Below, piece by piece: positions 45,801 through 59,699 of a stretch of 64,000 bases of DNA. The DNA is from Ricinus communis (taxonomy: Eukaryota; Streptophyta; Magnoliopsida; Malpighiales; Euphorbiaceae). The stretch covers positions 434,001-498,000 of the forward strand of contig NC_063258.1 in NCBI RefSeq assembly GCF_019578655.1, written 5' to 3'. The notes below the pieces were generated by a model. The model was not told where the DNA came from, made no database searches, and saw only the letters and a program-made list of their open reading frames with translations. Position 1 is the stretch's first letter. Each line of letters opens with the position of its first letter. Made by a program: the position numbers and the translations under genes.

Positions 45801-47490
45801 TAAAATATTAATAAAGAAAATAATGTAACTGTAACTGTAACTGTAACTAACTAACTTAACAAACTTCCCCTAAGTAAAATAAAAAGAAAAAGAGAAAACT
45901 CTATTTTATTGTGGAAAACTACAGCTGTTTTCTAAAAAATAGAAAAATATAATTTTATATTTAGTTAACTTAATTTTTTTAAAACTGAAAAATAAAATAA
46001 TATTATTTAAATTTATATATTTATACATAAGTGTAAAAACATATTATTTTATTGTTTTCCTTTCTAGAAAACACATAGCCATATAATGGTGAATTTCATT
46101 GTTACTTTTTAGTATGTATTAATTAAATTAATATTTGTCTTCTTTTCTTTTCAATGACTGTTAATCTTTATTTTTTATTTTTTAAATCAGAAATAAAAAT
46201 TAGGAAAATTTAGAGACGAAGAAGAGAACTGAAAATTGAAAATAAAAAAAAATCTAAAAATATTAATTTTAATTTTCTTTGTTAGAAAAATAAAATATTA
46301 TTCAACCTAAGCCCAAAACATGAGTCCAACAATGATTCTTATTGGAACATCCGGAACGTCCACCAATGCAGGACTTCCTTTTACTAAAACGGACATTCAC
46401 TCACTGTTAACTAAAACTAAAAATAAATAATATTTTTAAATTTAATTTTACTATAAATATGTTTTTTAATTTAATTTGATTTTAAATTTCATTTATTTAT
46501 AATAAGAAATTTTAAAAAAGTTATTAATTAAGAGAATTATAATAAATATAAATATAAGTGATGGAAAATAGTATATATAATTTATAGTATATAGTCTTTT
46601 ATAGAATTGAGCTCAATTTTTTAAAAATTTAGGATTAACTAACAAATTTTAATTTATTTCTCAGATAATTAAAATTAAAAATACGTTAGATGACCGGCGT
46701 ATGAACTGATCGGAAATTTTTTAGATTTAATGTATAGAATTTTATAATTTTTATTAATTATTTTATAGTATTTTCAAAAAATATCAATTATCTATTTTCA
46801 TTTCTTAACTTTCTTTTTTAAAATTCTACAAAAAAGATTTCATAGAAAATACTTTTGTCAATCACAATTGGAAAATGACAACAGAATTTGAAGAGTTAGG
46901 AGTCAAATCTTATTAGGAAAAAAAGAAAGAAAGAAAGAAAGTTCAACTCCTTAAATATATATTATGACAAGATAATGAGGCCATAATGATGAGGTTTCTA
47001 TTTTAAAAAAAATAGTAAAAAAACAAAAAAAACTTTTATTATCTTAATTAATCCTTAAATTATGGTAATTATAGAACACATTCAGTGTTTTTCTTTTTTC
47101 CTTTTTGTTCTTCTTTCTGTAACATTAGTGTAAGGGTTAAAATATAAAATAAACAAATAATCCTTGAATAGTCAATATTTAAAAATAAAATAAAATAAAA
47201 AATTAGCTGTGCTCTTCATTTATATGATTGGCAGAGCAGAAGAAGGCAGCACATGTAATGGGGGCTTTTTCCACACAATAATTTCCCTTTGGCATGACTT
47301 TTTATTTTTTATTATTCATTTTTTCTTTTAAGAAAATGGAAAATAATAACTAAGATAATGCTTTTGTTTAAGCGAGAGATTGACTTTAATTTTGGTGGGT
47401 CCCATAGTTTTTCTTAAGTCACCCCACTACAGGCTACAGAGTACAGCCTAACCATTTGCCTTTCGGACCTTTTGCCCTTCCAAAACTAAA
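42900..47490. other. AT-rich upstream and intergenic region
   Basis: No supported gene. Simple repeats include (TGTAAC)n at about 45824-45848 and (GAAA)n at about 46924-46941. The first few hundred bases are the H+-ATPase promoter region. Confidence 0.6.
45215..45335 (-). repeat. tRNA-derived SINE-like sequence
   Basis: On the minus strand the sequence runs GCCTAATTCAATTGGCAAGA, then TTCTTAGGAGGTAAAAGTC and TTAAATTTAAACCC. These fit degenerate A and B boxes of RNA polymerase III at tRNA-like spacing. A second possible relative lies at 45640-45700 on the plus strand (TTGGTAGCTTAGAAGTAAGG, GTCATGATTCAAAT). Ends are not defined. Confidence 0.45.
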
Positions 47491-48065
47491 GCTGTGTTTG
47501 GTTAGAAGGATAAGGGATTGGATGTGAATAAAGAATATGGGAAAAATTTGACCGTTGAAAAAGGGAGAGGAAGGATGGGAATTTTTACTTCTTTATATAT
47601 TGATAAATAAATCACTAAAATATAAAATATTATTCAAAATGTTAGAGAAATATAAACGTCAACACAATATTCACCACCTCTTTCATTCTAATTTTTACAA
47701 GGATTATATTTTGTGGGACCCATAAGAGTAGGAGGGGATTTTTTTTCAATTTTTTTCAATTTAATAAATATTTTTATTTTTAAATTTTATCGATTTAAAT
47801 TTTTGAAATTTTATTTTAATTTTTTACCTTTATAAATATATTTTTATATTTTTATCACACAAATAAAAAGTGCCAAAATAGAAACTGAAAAGTGTAAGAG
47901 ATTATAACAATTGAAATAGAAAATTATTATAAATTAAAATAATAATTAGTAAATATTAATTGTTTTTTTTTTTCTTTTTTATCCTTCTACCAAACAAAGA
48001 AAAGTATGCTTCCTTCCTTTCCAATCCTTTCTCTTCTATCTATTCTTCCAACCAAACATGCTGTA
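47491..48065. mobile_element. MITE-like element with imperfect terminal inverted repeats
   Basis: The left end GCTGTGTTTGGTTAGAAGGA and the reverse complement of the right end, AGCATGTTTGGTTGGAAGAA, match at most positions. The 570 bp between are AT-rich with no transposase. TGTTTGGTTGGAAGG ends are frequent in small plant DNA elements. A clear target duplication was not found, so superfamily is open. Confidence 0.5.
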
Positions 48066-48914
48066 ATAAAATATATATAAAGAAAAGAACATTTCTTATT
48101 ACTTTAATGCAAATAAGTGAATGTATGGACCGGTCTCCTGAGTACAACTTAGGACACAATGGAGTGAGGGAGATAGCAACTAATAGAGGTTACCTCCTAA
48201 CCGTTGGCTTCTTAAAAAGGTGTTCAATTATGGTATTATTAAACATAAACCCATATTAAAATTTCCCAAATTCTCATGTCCCATTTGCCTAATAATGCCA
48301 CTAACCAGGTTAGGCTTTTTAGATATTTCAAAGGTTAAAATCTTACAAAAGTCTTACAAGTTTGACTTTTTTTTTTTCTCATTTCTTTTTGTTCACTAGA
48401 CAAAAGAAAAAAAAAATATTAATGGAGGAAAATGAATACATGACAAAATTATACATCCACAATAATCTCATATTGGGTATCAATTGTCAATCCCATTTCA
48501 TTTAGGTTGGGTTGTTTAATTTGACGTCTAAAGGCTGAATTTAACCCTCTAAATTATATTCTAATAGCCTATTTAACTCTTGATATTTCTTGCTAGTCAA
48601 TTTGGTCTAGAAATAGAACCAAGGAGAGATAGTATTTGGGAGCATTCCCCATCAAGTCCCTTTCCTTCTTGAATAATTCTATTCCTATCCTTTTCCTTGT
48701 GAGAATTTCATCTTTGGTTCTCATATTACAATAACCTTATCCCTTTCTATTTGATTTTCTTATCCTATTGAAACTTGTATTTTCATTTTTAAATAAATTT
48801 AAATTGCAAATAACTTTTGGGAAAGCAAATTGCAAATATTCAAAGTTAGACTAATAATCTAACCTAAGGAATTATTCAAAATTGCCTAAAGTTATATGTC
48901 TTTTAATAGGGTAA
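48066..48914. other. Intergenic spacer
   Basis: AT-rich, with a T10 run near 48368 and no supported gene. Confidence 0.5.
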
Positions 48915-49700
48915 AATGCATAAATAGTACCTCAATTATGTCTAATGAAGACATCCAAACCTAAAATAGGATTGTCTATGATTAATCAGTCTGGAGTAAA
49001 AGTACTATGAGCATCTCTAATCATCTCACAATGCTAAGGTTTCGACCTATTAGCAAGAGCTTTTCTAATAATTTTAGCTGAAACATTATACAGACTAATA
49101 GAACAATAATGACTCACTAAAGTTGGACCTTAATCTTAGGAATAAGTATGACCAAAGTATTATTCCATGCTACCACATCCCCAATATAATTAAGAAAAGA
49201 AAAACATGCATCACATATAAGATTACTAACCATATTCTAAAAATGTTGGAAATAAAATGACTGGCACACTATATGGGCCAAATGCTTTGTTAGCAAGCAT
49301 ATCAAATAAGGCGGTTTTAATATGTTCCATCATAAAATGAGCAACAGAGCCTCTCAAACAATAAGTGATACTTTTTATCAATCATCAATTTAATAACAAT
49401 ATTAGCCTTGAAGCAGAAAATATACTTTGAAAGTACCTTTTTAATTTTACATCGAATATCATTAGGATCCAAAACCTCACCCATATATTTGGAATGCAGA
49501 GCGACAATAGTACTTAACCTTCAAAATTGAGTGGGGTTTTGATGGAATTACTTAGTGTTCTTATCCCCTATGCAAGCCACTTGCACGTAAAAAGTTGGAA
49601 CTAATATTTTTCTTCCTTATTTCTATACAAAATATATTCACATTTTAGGTGCTCTATCTCATCCAATTTGCATGCTAAAATTGCCACCTATATCGGCTTT
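48915..49700 (-). pseudogene. L1-type LINE reverse transcriptase fragment
   Basis: Minus-strand frames give ISLYNVSAKIIRKALANRSK near 49090 and, upstream, fragments matching the finger region: KAFGPY near 49280 and GDVVAWNNTLVILIPKIK near 49160. The order is that of plant LINE ORF2 before its catalytic motif. Many stops and frame changes occur, and the palm with the catalytic Asp pair is missing because the fragment ends near 48915. It is a different copy from the LINE at 50363-56130. Confidence 0.7.
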
Positions 49701-50362
49701 GTAATATGAATGCAAAACCTAACCCTAATGTGTCATCCAAAAACATCATCATTCCTTCCCTCATCGCTCTCTAACATGACACCATCATTGCCATCTAATA
49801 CCTTAGTTGCTTCCTGTGTCATTGGTCCCGGTATATTATGGAGTTAGAATAAATCCATTGTAACTCATTAATTGATTTATGAATCATAAGTTCCACAAAT
49901 AATATTGATACGTCATCAAAATTCCATAGGCCTCATAATTTTCACTATATTCTTCTATATAAAAATGACATATAAATATATTATCATGCAAAGGCTCAAT
50001 TTTCACTTTCCTATGAAGTCCTAATTATTGCTGGCATGTTGAGATTTAAGGATTTTCTATTAATGTGTCGCACTATCCAAAATTTAGTAATTAAAAAATT
50101 TTCATTTTTTCTTGCCTAATTTTTGGGAGATTATCAACCATATATAATAATATTTACACTCTTACACTGACTAGAGATGTGTAGTTTTGCATAAATTTTT
50201 GATATTTGATCTAGATCCTTAATCAAAAGAAAGAGAAAAAGAGAAAGAAGATAAAGAATAGAGATAGAGAGAAAGAGGAAAAAGGATAAAAGGAGAAAGA
50301 AAAAATTATGAAGCAATTCATAAGGAAATCCTCTAATTGGTAACCATGATGCTTTTACACTA
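49701..50362. other. Spacer between two LINE remnants
   Basis: No firm motif. It may contain the decayed 5' part of the upstream LINE fragment. A purine-rich run lies at 50220-50310. Confidence 0.45.
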
Positions 50363-50399
50363 TTTTTTTTAAACGAAAAAGAGGCTAAGAAGTCTAATT

Positions 50400-53300
50400 A
50401 TATAACATAAAATCTAGCGAATGTAATTCTTATCCTGCTCCATAATTTTGCATAGGTTAAGAGGGGACACATCAATAACATGAAGCCCAAAAACATAGTT
50501 GAACGCCCAATTAGCAAGATAATTAACAATCATGTTCCCTTCATGGTGAAAAGAGACATCCCAATCCTTTTACAGTAACAATCTAACTCTATTGACCAGA
50601 GCCATATTCTTGAGGGATGTATCCAACTTCTTGCTAAAAATCTTAAAAGCACTCTTATTATCAACCCCAATTTGGACTTTCTGGATACCTTTCTCCCAAG
50701 TTAGTTGTAAACTGTGGACAATCCTTCACAACTAAGCCATTATAACACCACACACACTCACGTTAATGACAAAACCTCTCACCCGTAGGGTTTCAATATC
50801 CCGAATTAAACCTCCTGCCTCCACTCTCCCAATGCTAGTACAAAGGGCTCTATCATAGTTAACTTTCTACCAGCTCTGCTCTAGTTTAGTCCAACCAACC
50901 AAATATTTCATCCGAATTGGTAACATAGAATTGCTGCCAAGATCATACTTCATAGCTTCCTAAATATCTTAGCTCGCACATAAATGGCTATATTAAAGTT
51001 ACTGGGCATTACATACTCCTTGTCAAATAGAGTGGAATACCTTTCTTTCTAAATTAACCAACAATATATGCCAAACAAAGTTTCCCAATTGACCTAGTGT
51101 TACCAACACTCTAAATAAAAAGATTAATATACAGCTAATTAGCAAAGGATAAAGAGAAAAACTCATTCCATTTCTCATAAGGAACGAGCTTAAGCAAAAA
51201 ATAATCCATTGATGAATAGTCTGAGAGAGTATGGAGAATATTTTCATTTTGCATCTATAATGATTAGAAAGAGGAGATTGGTCAATATGCCGATGCCATC
51301 TCTTCCTTTTTTTTAGTAAGCAACTTGCCATGGAAGCCAAGCCATAAGAAATACCGAACACTTTCAAGACCCTTCTACCTCTAGATAACTTTTCAATGAT
51401 TGCCTTTGGTTTTCTAGCCATCACCAACCAAAACCTCATAAGCTGATTTCACGCTAAACAAACCAAATGATGAGTGCTTCCAAAAAATAGTATCCTTACC
51501 ATCTATAATACAAAGAGGCTTAATGCAAGCAATAAGAGTAAGGGCTCAAGAGGAAAAGTAGTATTGAAACAAACCTTAGTCACATTGGCCATTACCATCC
51601 AACATCTCACAAACAAAGCAATAAGTGAGAAGGGATACTGCTGCGAGCATAGTGGTATAAAGGGTGCTAAAAAGTTGTCCACAAACCATGGCAGAAGAGA
51701 ACCTTCCTCCTATCTGCAATAGCCCAAACATCACACCTTCTAGTTGTCTCCTAAACACCAAAAATACCTTTCCAAATTCTAGACTCAGAGTTCCTTTGAG
51801 ATACTAAAGCTCAATTAATAAATCTTTTGAGTATTTAGCTAGAAGAGCCTAAGACTAGATATCATAAGGACTAGAAAAAAGGCCACAAGCTAGCTTCATG
51901 AAAAAAGCAGAATTATACTCATGAGCTCTATGCATACCTAGACCTCTCACATGAGGTTGATAAATAATATGCCAAAGAATAAGACAAACTTTGTTTTGAG
52001 TAGCATTTAATCCCCACACAAAACTATGGTAAACTTTATCAATATTCTCATAAAATTCTATAGGAAGGAAAACAATTTGCATAGAATACATATCTCTCAG
52101 TAAGTGAAAGCTTTTTATTATGCCAAGCGTCAAAACTACTTTCTATCTTCTCCAAAATATAACCATACATTGACTGATCCACTCTACCATTAATCAAAAG
52201 GACACCCAAGTAACGACCCACGTCCAAAAAACTTAAAACCCCAAAACATCAACAAAATTTTACGAATACTCATTCTTAGAGAAGAAGATAAAGGTATTTT
52301 CACTTGAGACCTTATGGCCAAAGCTCAAATAGAATTCTCTAAGAATATTTGAATACCATAAGCTTGAAAAACATATGCTAACCTAAACAACATTAGATCA
52401 CCAGCAAAGATGACATGAGTAAGGGAAGGGCCTAGGTGAGTTACTTTAAAAGCCCCCATCTACCCTTAGAATCCACAATATTAATGGCTTAGGAAAACTT
52501 CTCCCTATAAAGCATGAAAATATACAATGACATTGGGTCCTCTTGACGGATACCCTAGGAAAGCCTAAAAGAATAAGATAACTTCTCATTCCAATAAACT
52601 TGCATACTAGCACTAGTGATGCAATTCATAAAGGGTTATATAAGACCTCTTGGAATGCCAATATCAACTAGAATTTCTTAAAAGAACTCTTAATCAACCG
52701 TCTTAAGCTTTCTCCAAGTCAACCTTAATGGCCATATAACATTTCTTGTAGGTTCTAAATTTCATGAGGTGCAGAATCTCTTGAATTATTACAATGTTAT
52801 TAGTGATATGCCGGCCTTTAGAAAAACTCATTTGGGTTGGGCTAACAAGCTTACTCATGATCACCTTAAGCTTGTTGGCAATCACCTTAGTTAAAAGCTT
52901 ATATATGATATTACACATGCTTATAGGTCTAAAATGATTCCAAAATTATATATGTTTAACCTTAGTTACAAGAATAATGTTGGTCAAATTAATATTAGGG
53001 TCCACAACACCCTTTTCAAAAGCTTCTTTGACTATATTTAATAAGACATGCCCAACTACATTCCAATGCTTTTGAAAAAATAAGGCTTGCAACCCATCCA
53101 AGCTAGTGAGCTTATAAGGGAGCCATCTCAATAAAGCCAATCACATCTCATTGATAGTAACTAGGCCCCAAGAGCAAGTAATCCTCATGGTTTAGCTTTA
53201 GCTTTAGAGTAGAAAAATTCAAAATTAACCTAATCATTAGAAGACTTTTGCCTCTAAAAAAGATCTTTTGGGGCTACAGATTCTCATATTTGGACAAAAG

Positions 53301-54150
53301 GGATTCCTATAATCTTTTCAAGCTACTAGTTTAGTACTTTTTCAAGGCAGCTTGAGCACCCTTGGTACGAGCTAGAAGCTGTCTTTTTTTAGAAAAGATA
53401 TTACCATAGGTTATTTTGTTCCAAATAGTGGTTTTCTTTATTAATTCATCAATAACCATTGAAACACAACTATATCCTTCCAATTATTCTTAATGAAATC
53501 AAACCACCCACTATGTAAAGTCTACGACGCAAGCATGAGGGGTAACAGTGATCTTAGAACTTTTATCCTAGATTAAGATTCAGTAAAAGTAGGACGATGA
53601 TCTAAATAAACTCTTCTAAGTAAAGGACATGCGAACTAGGAAACAAATCAAACCAATTAGAAGAACAAATAAACCTATCCTATCTTTCACTAACGAGGCC
53701 TCTAATCTATGTAAAACAAGGACCCAAGAAACCTATATCCAACATATTAGAATAACCACCAATCCTTTGCCTATATCCCTTGTTTTCTTATTATTAGATA
53801 GTAGAGAGTTAAAGTCTCCACCCATAATCTAAGGTAGGTCAACAACAGAACCAAGAGCATATAAATTATTCTAGAAAACATCTTGATCTTTCGGGTCATA
53901 CTCAATAGTGAACATACAAGCTGACTCACTAACCACATTCAGCTTCATGTAAACCCAATGCCTCGAGCTACACATTATCTCAATCGAAATACTATTTTCT
54001 GCAAGACCCAAATACCCCTTAAGAAACCCTAAGCTTTAACTTTGAAAGATCTATCCATCTTAATTTTCTTTATCACCCTATTAGCTTTGAGGCTGTTGAT
54101 ACATGGCTCAACTAAGACCACCATACAAAGACACAAGCTCAGAAAAGTGC
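50400..54150 (-). pseudogene. LINE ORF2: endonuclease, reverse transcriptase and RNase H remnants
   Basis: Recognisable stretches are GDFNSLLS near 53810 (endonuclease); LDGLQALFFQKHWNVVGHVL near 53080 (the segment before the reverse transcriptase core); NIIYKLLTKVIANKLKVIMS near 52900 and ISPTQ-like VSPTQMSFSKGRHITNNIVI near 52820; MAIKVDLEKA near 52710 (motif A, with its Asp). Later come FVWGLNATQNKVCLILWHII near 52020 and an RNase H segment with IGVDNKSAFKIF near 50670. Stops and shifts break all frames. The protein nicked DNA and copied LINE RNA in its source element. Confidence 0.75.
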
Positions 54151-54299
54151 CAAGAGCATGATGAAAGCTAGGATGAGTCGAACCCTTAGGAAAATTAATC
54201 ATTAAAAAAGAAAAAAGAAGAGAAAAGAGCTCAGGCTAAAGGCACTAGCATCAAGCATGCACTGAGGGATCCAAAACTAGTTGGACCTCCTCTAACTTT

Positions 54300-55990
54300 T
54301 CATCCAACTGACCTAATAGGTTCTCCAAACTCCCCTTATCCTTTTGGAGTTTGTTACCATGCATGTACTACTATGACTAATCACTGTGCCCTTAGCTTTT
54401 AAATTTAACTATTTTTGAGATTCATTGAGACTTTATGGTCCGACAGCTTTCCTACTCCACTTTTTCATTTACAGCTGGACATAGGATTGCCCCTTTCAGT
54501 ACTTGGCAGACTTTCAAAGGGATCAAACACAACAACCATGTGAAAAGTTGAGTCCAATGATGTAGGAATGATAATGCTCTTAAATAAAGGCAATTCTTTG
54601 AAAATAGGGCGAACGATTGACATTGCATGCTTATGTATGGGGCTATTACATCCCATTCCCTAGTCTTTTTTGCTTATTGGAAGCCCCTGTAAAAGACTAT
54701 AATGATTATTCTCCTCATTGTTCCTCGGATTAGAAGCGACCTGACGAGCTTTATTACTTGGCCCAATATTTTTCCGTTTGAAGTTATACTTCTGAGTCCT
54801 CTCTCCTTATAAGTAAATTGCCTCGACTTACCATTATTTTCAAGAGAACTAAAATCTTGGTCAACTCCTTTCACTCCATCCACTTCCAAAACACTACCAA
54901 ATCCCATCATATTAGCTTAAGATTTTCCTTTCCCATAAATATCTTGATCCTGCTCCAAATTAGCCAAGATATTAAACCTTGAAGTATTCATCATTTTCTC
55001 CATAGAATCATGGCTACTTCCTGGATCACTAACACTTCCTTTCTTAGTGATCCTTCTTTCATGTCTGGGCGCATGCATCCACGGCCTCAGGCAGTGATCA
55101 GAACCACCGCTAGCTTTTTGCAACCCCCTTTCAGCTGTTGGGCTAATACTCCCAATAATATTGCCTCCCACATTCTCATTAACCATTGGCTTCAGAGATC
55201 ATTAACATATTTCTCTAAGAAAGAGCAAAGTTCACTAACATGCATATATCTATCACATCGATAGTAGATGACAGGAAGACCCTCATACTCCATATTCTGA
55301 ATTCTTCCCTTAATGTTATCACGAGAGGCCAAAGGTTTATGCAAATCAAGTTTCATTACAATACGAGCAAAGTTACCTCTCTCCTCAGCTTATGTATTAA
55401 AATCTATGCATAAGGGCTTCCCGATTAAGTTTAATAGGGCTCTCAACATATTCTTATAATAGTATTATAAAGGAAAGCCTAAAAAACGCACCCAAGTAGC
55501 AATTGAGGCAGGCTCCAAGGTTGAACCATAAGGTAGTGGCTAAAGACCATCCATGGCCCCTGTAATAAAGCATTTGAATAATCTCTCTCATCCTTAAACT
55601 TAATCATAAAGTAATCATTATCTAAAACAATCCCTTTGTATCCATTCCTAGGCTACCAAGGGCTTTTAATTTCAATACAAAGAATTTGATATCCAATAAA
55701 CGTTCTTAGGAGTATGACCACCACTGCTCACTTAAGGGATTGAACCATTTGATCTTGTATCTTATCAGAGAACTCAATAATAGGAATTATATTCTCCTTT
55801 CTAGTATGAATGTCATCATCAAGCACAATAACCTCAATATCAACCTTCTGGGTCCCTTTCTTCTCAACTTTCATATTCGTTGCCACCAGTCTATCCTGGA
55901 ATGACACATTTTCCACAACTGAATTCCTTCCTGATAGCCCATCATCATCCTCGTGAACCTTTACTTTCTTATTATAATGGTTATCCTCTT
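54300..55990 (-). pseudogene. LINE ORF1 (nucleic-acid-binding protein) with damaged zinc knuckle
   Basis: The minus-strand frame 55728-55916 reads ENVSFQDRLVATNMKVEKKG and ends near IIEFSDKIQDQMVQSLK, the usual start of plant LINE ORF1. A knuckle follows at about 55210-55265 (YYRCDRYMHVSELC); its first Cys is Tyr. Basic Ser-rich frames continue towards ORF2. The protein would coat LINE RNA. Confidence 0.7.
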
Positions 55991-56130
55991 TTTACAATGG
56001 AGGAGGAGAATCATCTGGACTAGAGTAGAAGCACTTGCTTCCATTCGGAGAAAAAATTAGTAACATCTAAAAGTGTCTTTTACTGTTACACAATTTTAGA
56101 TAGCCACAAACTCAAAAAAAAGAAGATCTT

Positions 56131-59100
56131 CTTAGTCCTCTTCGCTATATATATTTTGCATGAAAAGTACATTTTTAAATATTTTTGTACTTATTTCTTG
56201 CTTCCATTGATATTTATATTTAATATAATTATTTTGTTAGTAGAGAGATTAGTAGTAAACTTTACATTTAGGCATAAAAATAGAATTTATTTCGCTTGTA
56301 GTCCATATATTCTTATTTTTCTATTTTCCTTTCCAGTTCTATATTGGGAAAATAACTTTATAAGCATCCAAATTACATAAAAAATTTAAATTTTGGATAG
56401 GAAGCAGTAATTGATATCATATATCAAATTTTAAATAATTTGAATTTTAAGTATTTTTAGATTTCTATGTGTTTTAAACTAGGATTTGAAATTTACATGT
56501 TTAATTTTATGGAATTTAAAATGAGAATGGTTTTCAATTATGAGTTATATAATTTATGAATTTGAAGAAGATTTATATGGGCGAATGAATATTTAATTTT
56601 ATAATAAGGAAGTGCTAATTATTCTTTATGGGAAATTTAAACAACTTAAAAATAAAATAAATTAGATATAAGTCTTAATTTAGATTATTGATCCATGGAG
56701 AATTATATTTTTAAGGTCATTAATTATTTTTTATTTTGTCACTTTGAAAAATTAAAGCATTTTTTTCAAAAAGATGTCTTGAGTCGACATTCCAAAAGGA
56801 GGATCAAAATAAAAAAGAAAAATGGTGATGCATGGATAGTGTGGGAGTATTAAACTAAGGCTTGCATGTAACATATTTGGGTTAAGTCTTAAATCTTTAT
56901 GGTAAAATCAATTATCCAGAATATGAAGCTTTATTTTATTGAATTCTTAAGTTTTTAAGGTTTTATTTTCTCATATTGAAACTCTGATACTTTTATTTTC
57001 TTGCATCAAGGATTTCTTACACATATGTTATATAATTTTTATTCGCTTTAAACTTTTATATTTTTATTTTTATTTTAATTAGATTTTCAATCAAAATCAA
57101 AATAAAAATAAAAATACAATAGCTCAATAAAACAAATAAAGATTTTATAAAATATATGTAAAAAAATCCTTAAATCCTCAATCAAAATAAATAAAAAAAT
57201 ATAAAAACTCTATAAAATAAAATAATACTGAAAAGTTAAGAAGCTTAAAAATATATTTTACCTATTTTGTATCTCTCCATGAAATTTTAGGTTGAATGAA
57301 TTTTTATATATCTTATTTAAGATTAATTTATAATAAACACCTAACTTTTATTTTATTGTACTTTTCTTATTTGACAACTATATTAGAATTACTAATGTGT
57401 CACATATAGATTAAAATTAATTTATAATTTCTATTATTTTTTGTAAGAAGAAATATAGATAATCTATTAATAAGAATTAATAAGTACTATCTTGATATAA
57501 AAAATAAAAATAAAAATTAAATATCAAGAAATAAATGTAAAAAAATTTATTTTTGATAATCATCAATCATGTTGATAAAGTAGTAGATTGTAATTATGCG
57601 AGAAGAATGCTCCACTCGGTGGCACTATATCTTTTAACGAGTTCCATTGTTTGGATATTAGATTTGATCTCTTTTCTCTCTTCAACATTCCTATAGAGGG
57701 AGAACTCAACACTTCCGTAAGGGAGGACCATAAAACTCCTATAAAATGAGAACTCAAAAACCCTATAATAGAGAACCATAAATTTCTTCAAAACAAATAC
57801 TAATATTTATTTATAAAACTAATTAATAACAAAAAAGGGACTACTACCGATCTAAAAGTAATCAATGGTGGGTCAAAAATATATCTTGATTAAAAATAAA
57901 AAAATAAGAGAGTTTTTCCTAGAGCATCAGCATCACACTCTAGAATTTCTATTATAAAAACCAAAGAAACTACAGGAATTCCTATGATTAATATATTTTA
58001 TAATATGCACTCCAAGTTGAATTTAAGCAATATATTCACTTCTCATGCACAAACTAAACTCACCTACTTAAGGGGTTGTGTGTGAGAAAGCTTAACGCAC
58101 GTCTATTTTTATTAAGGCTAAATTAAAATATAAGAAATAGATTAAAATGTTTGCTAATTAGAATATATGAGATATTTTTTATTTTAATTTTTTAAAATTA
58201 CTTGGTCATATTAAAAGACCTAATCACATTAAAAAATGATATTTAAGAGGCCTATTTTAATTTGTCAACAATGTGAAATTTTGGATAGAATAAAAGATAA
58301 TAATAATACAAATAGAATCTCTTTAAAAATAAAAATAAGAAAAAGAGACCGGATAATATTTTTTTAATATAACATGTTGTTTTTATAATTAAATATAGTT
58401 ATTTATTTATTATTTTATAATTTATTTTTAACAAAAATAAATGTCCCTATATCCTCAACCTTCTATATGGAATTGTCATAAGAAGAAGAAGAAGAAACAT
58501 TCTCTATTTCTTTTATTATTTTTAAATAAGAAAAGGCCTGCATGATGAGGTTACAATCACACTCGCTTATGATGTCATCCATACAATAATAAAATAGTCA
58601 TTATTTTGTATTGCAAAGATTTGACTTTGTTTTAACCTAAAACGAGAAACAAAAAATGAACAACAAAAAGGGCCAATAGGTAAAAGAAAGTCAAATAAAT
58701 AAATAAATAAATAATAAAAGAACAAAAATCTTCTCTTTTATTTTTTTTAAGGACGCGTTTGGATTAAAGTTAACAATACATGAGCAATAATTATGAAATA
58801 TAACTATCCAGTTGTTAATATTATCTCATAATATCTATAATGATTAATATATTAGTAGTTAAATATAATTAATACAAATATTCTTTGAAAAAATAAAATA
58901 TAATTTCTTAATAAATTAAAATCATTGAAATCAAATGATAATAAAATTTTATTTTAGTTTACTTCACATTTTTCTAATAAAAAATAGAATACAAGAAGGT
59001 TAATTTAACAGTTAACACCTCAATATTAAGGTTTAACCCATTAATCGTTAACCTCATTTAACTCTAACCACAAATACCAATCTAATAAAAATATTAAATA

Positions 59101-59699
59101 AAATTATTAACCCTGCGTAGACTTAGCTAGTTCACGTAAATCAATATGCTTACACATCTTTAACTGTTTATTGTCTATTAAAGTTGAGAGGTCGAAATCA
59201 GTAAATCATAAAAAAAAATTATTTTAATTATAAGGAAAAAGGTTTAAATTTGCCCCTAACATATAACCACTAATGCAAATTAACCCTCCAAGTTTTTTTT
59301 AGTCAGTTGCACACAATATCTCGCCAAACGGAGTTCTTAAGCCCCTCTTTAGAAAGGAGCTGAAGAATAGAAAAAACTTCCGTTAAATGCAACTGAGGTG
59401 GCAAATAATAAACTCTCCATCACCATCTCCACTTCTCTTTCATCATTTTCTTTTTCATAGAAAATAAGGAACTCTAAATTAATCAATTGATTTCAATTAA
59501 CCCTAATGTAAGTGGGTGTCTCCAAGGTTGTAACCGATTTCTGTTTCTTCCATTTTTTTTCATTTTTGTTAAAAGAAAGTTTTTTAATTTTAGTTCTATC
59601 AAATATGGTTTCTGGTTGCTTCTTTAAAGGCTTAAAATTCATCTGCAAATTGTGTGCTTTTTATTTTTTAAAAAATAACATTTTTTATGTTTGTTTTCC
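56131..59699. other. AT-rich intergenic spacer
   Basis: No supported gene. It contains an (AAAT)n run at about 58693-58715 and several A- or T-rich blocks. The frame 56156-56380 is Phe/Ile/Leu-rich chance coding. Confidence 0.55.

Larger units (their letters stand above)
50363..56130 (-). mobile_element. Nearly full-length decayed L1-type LINE
   Basis: On the minus strand the order is ORF1 with zinc knuckle (about 55990 to 54300), endonuclease (about 54100 to 53400), reverse transcriptase (about 53150 to 51900) and a C-terminal RNase H region (about 50990 to 50400). A short A8 run on the minus strand at 50363-50371 may mark the 3' end. Length of about 5.8 kb fits plant L1 elements. Target duplications were not found. 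Confidence 0.78.

Noticed and set aside
50340..56170. Target-site duplication around the large LINE
   Set aside because: I compared the flanks by eye and found no convincing direct repeat; the 5' edge is not exact enough to decide.
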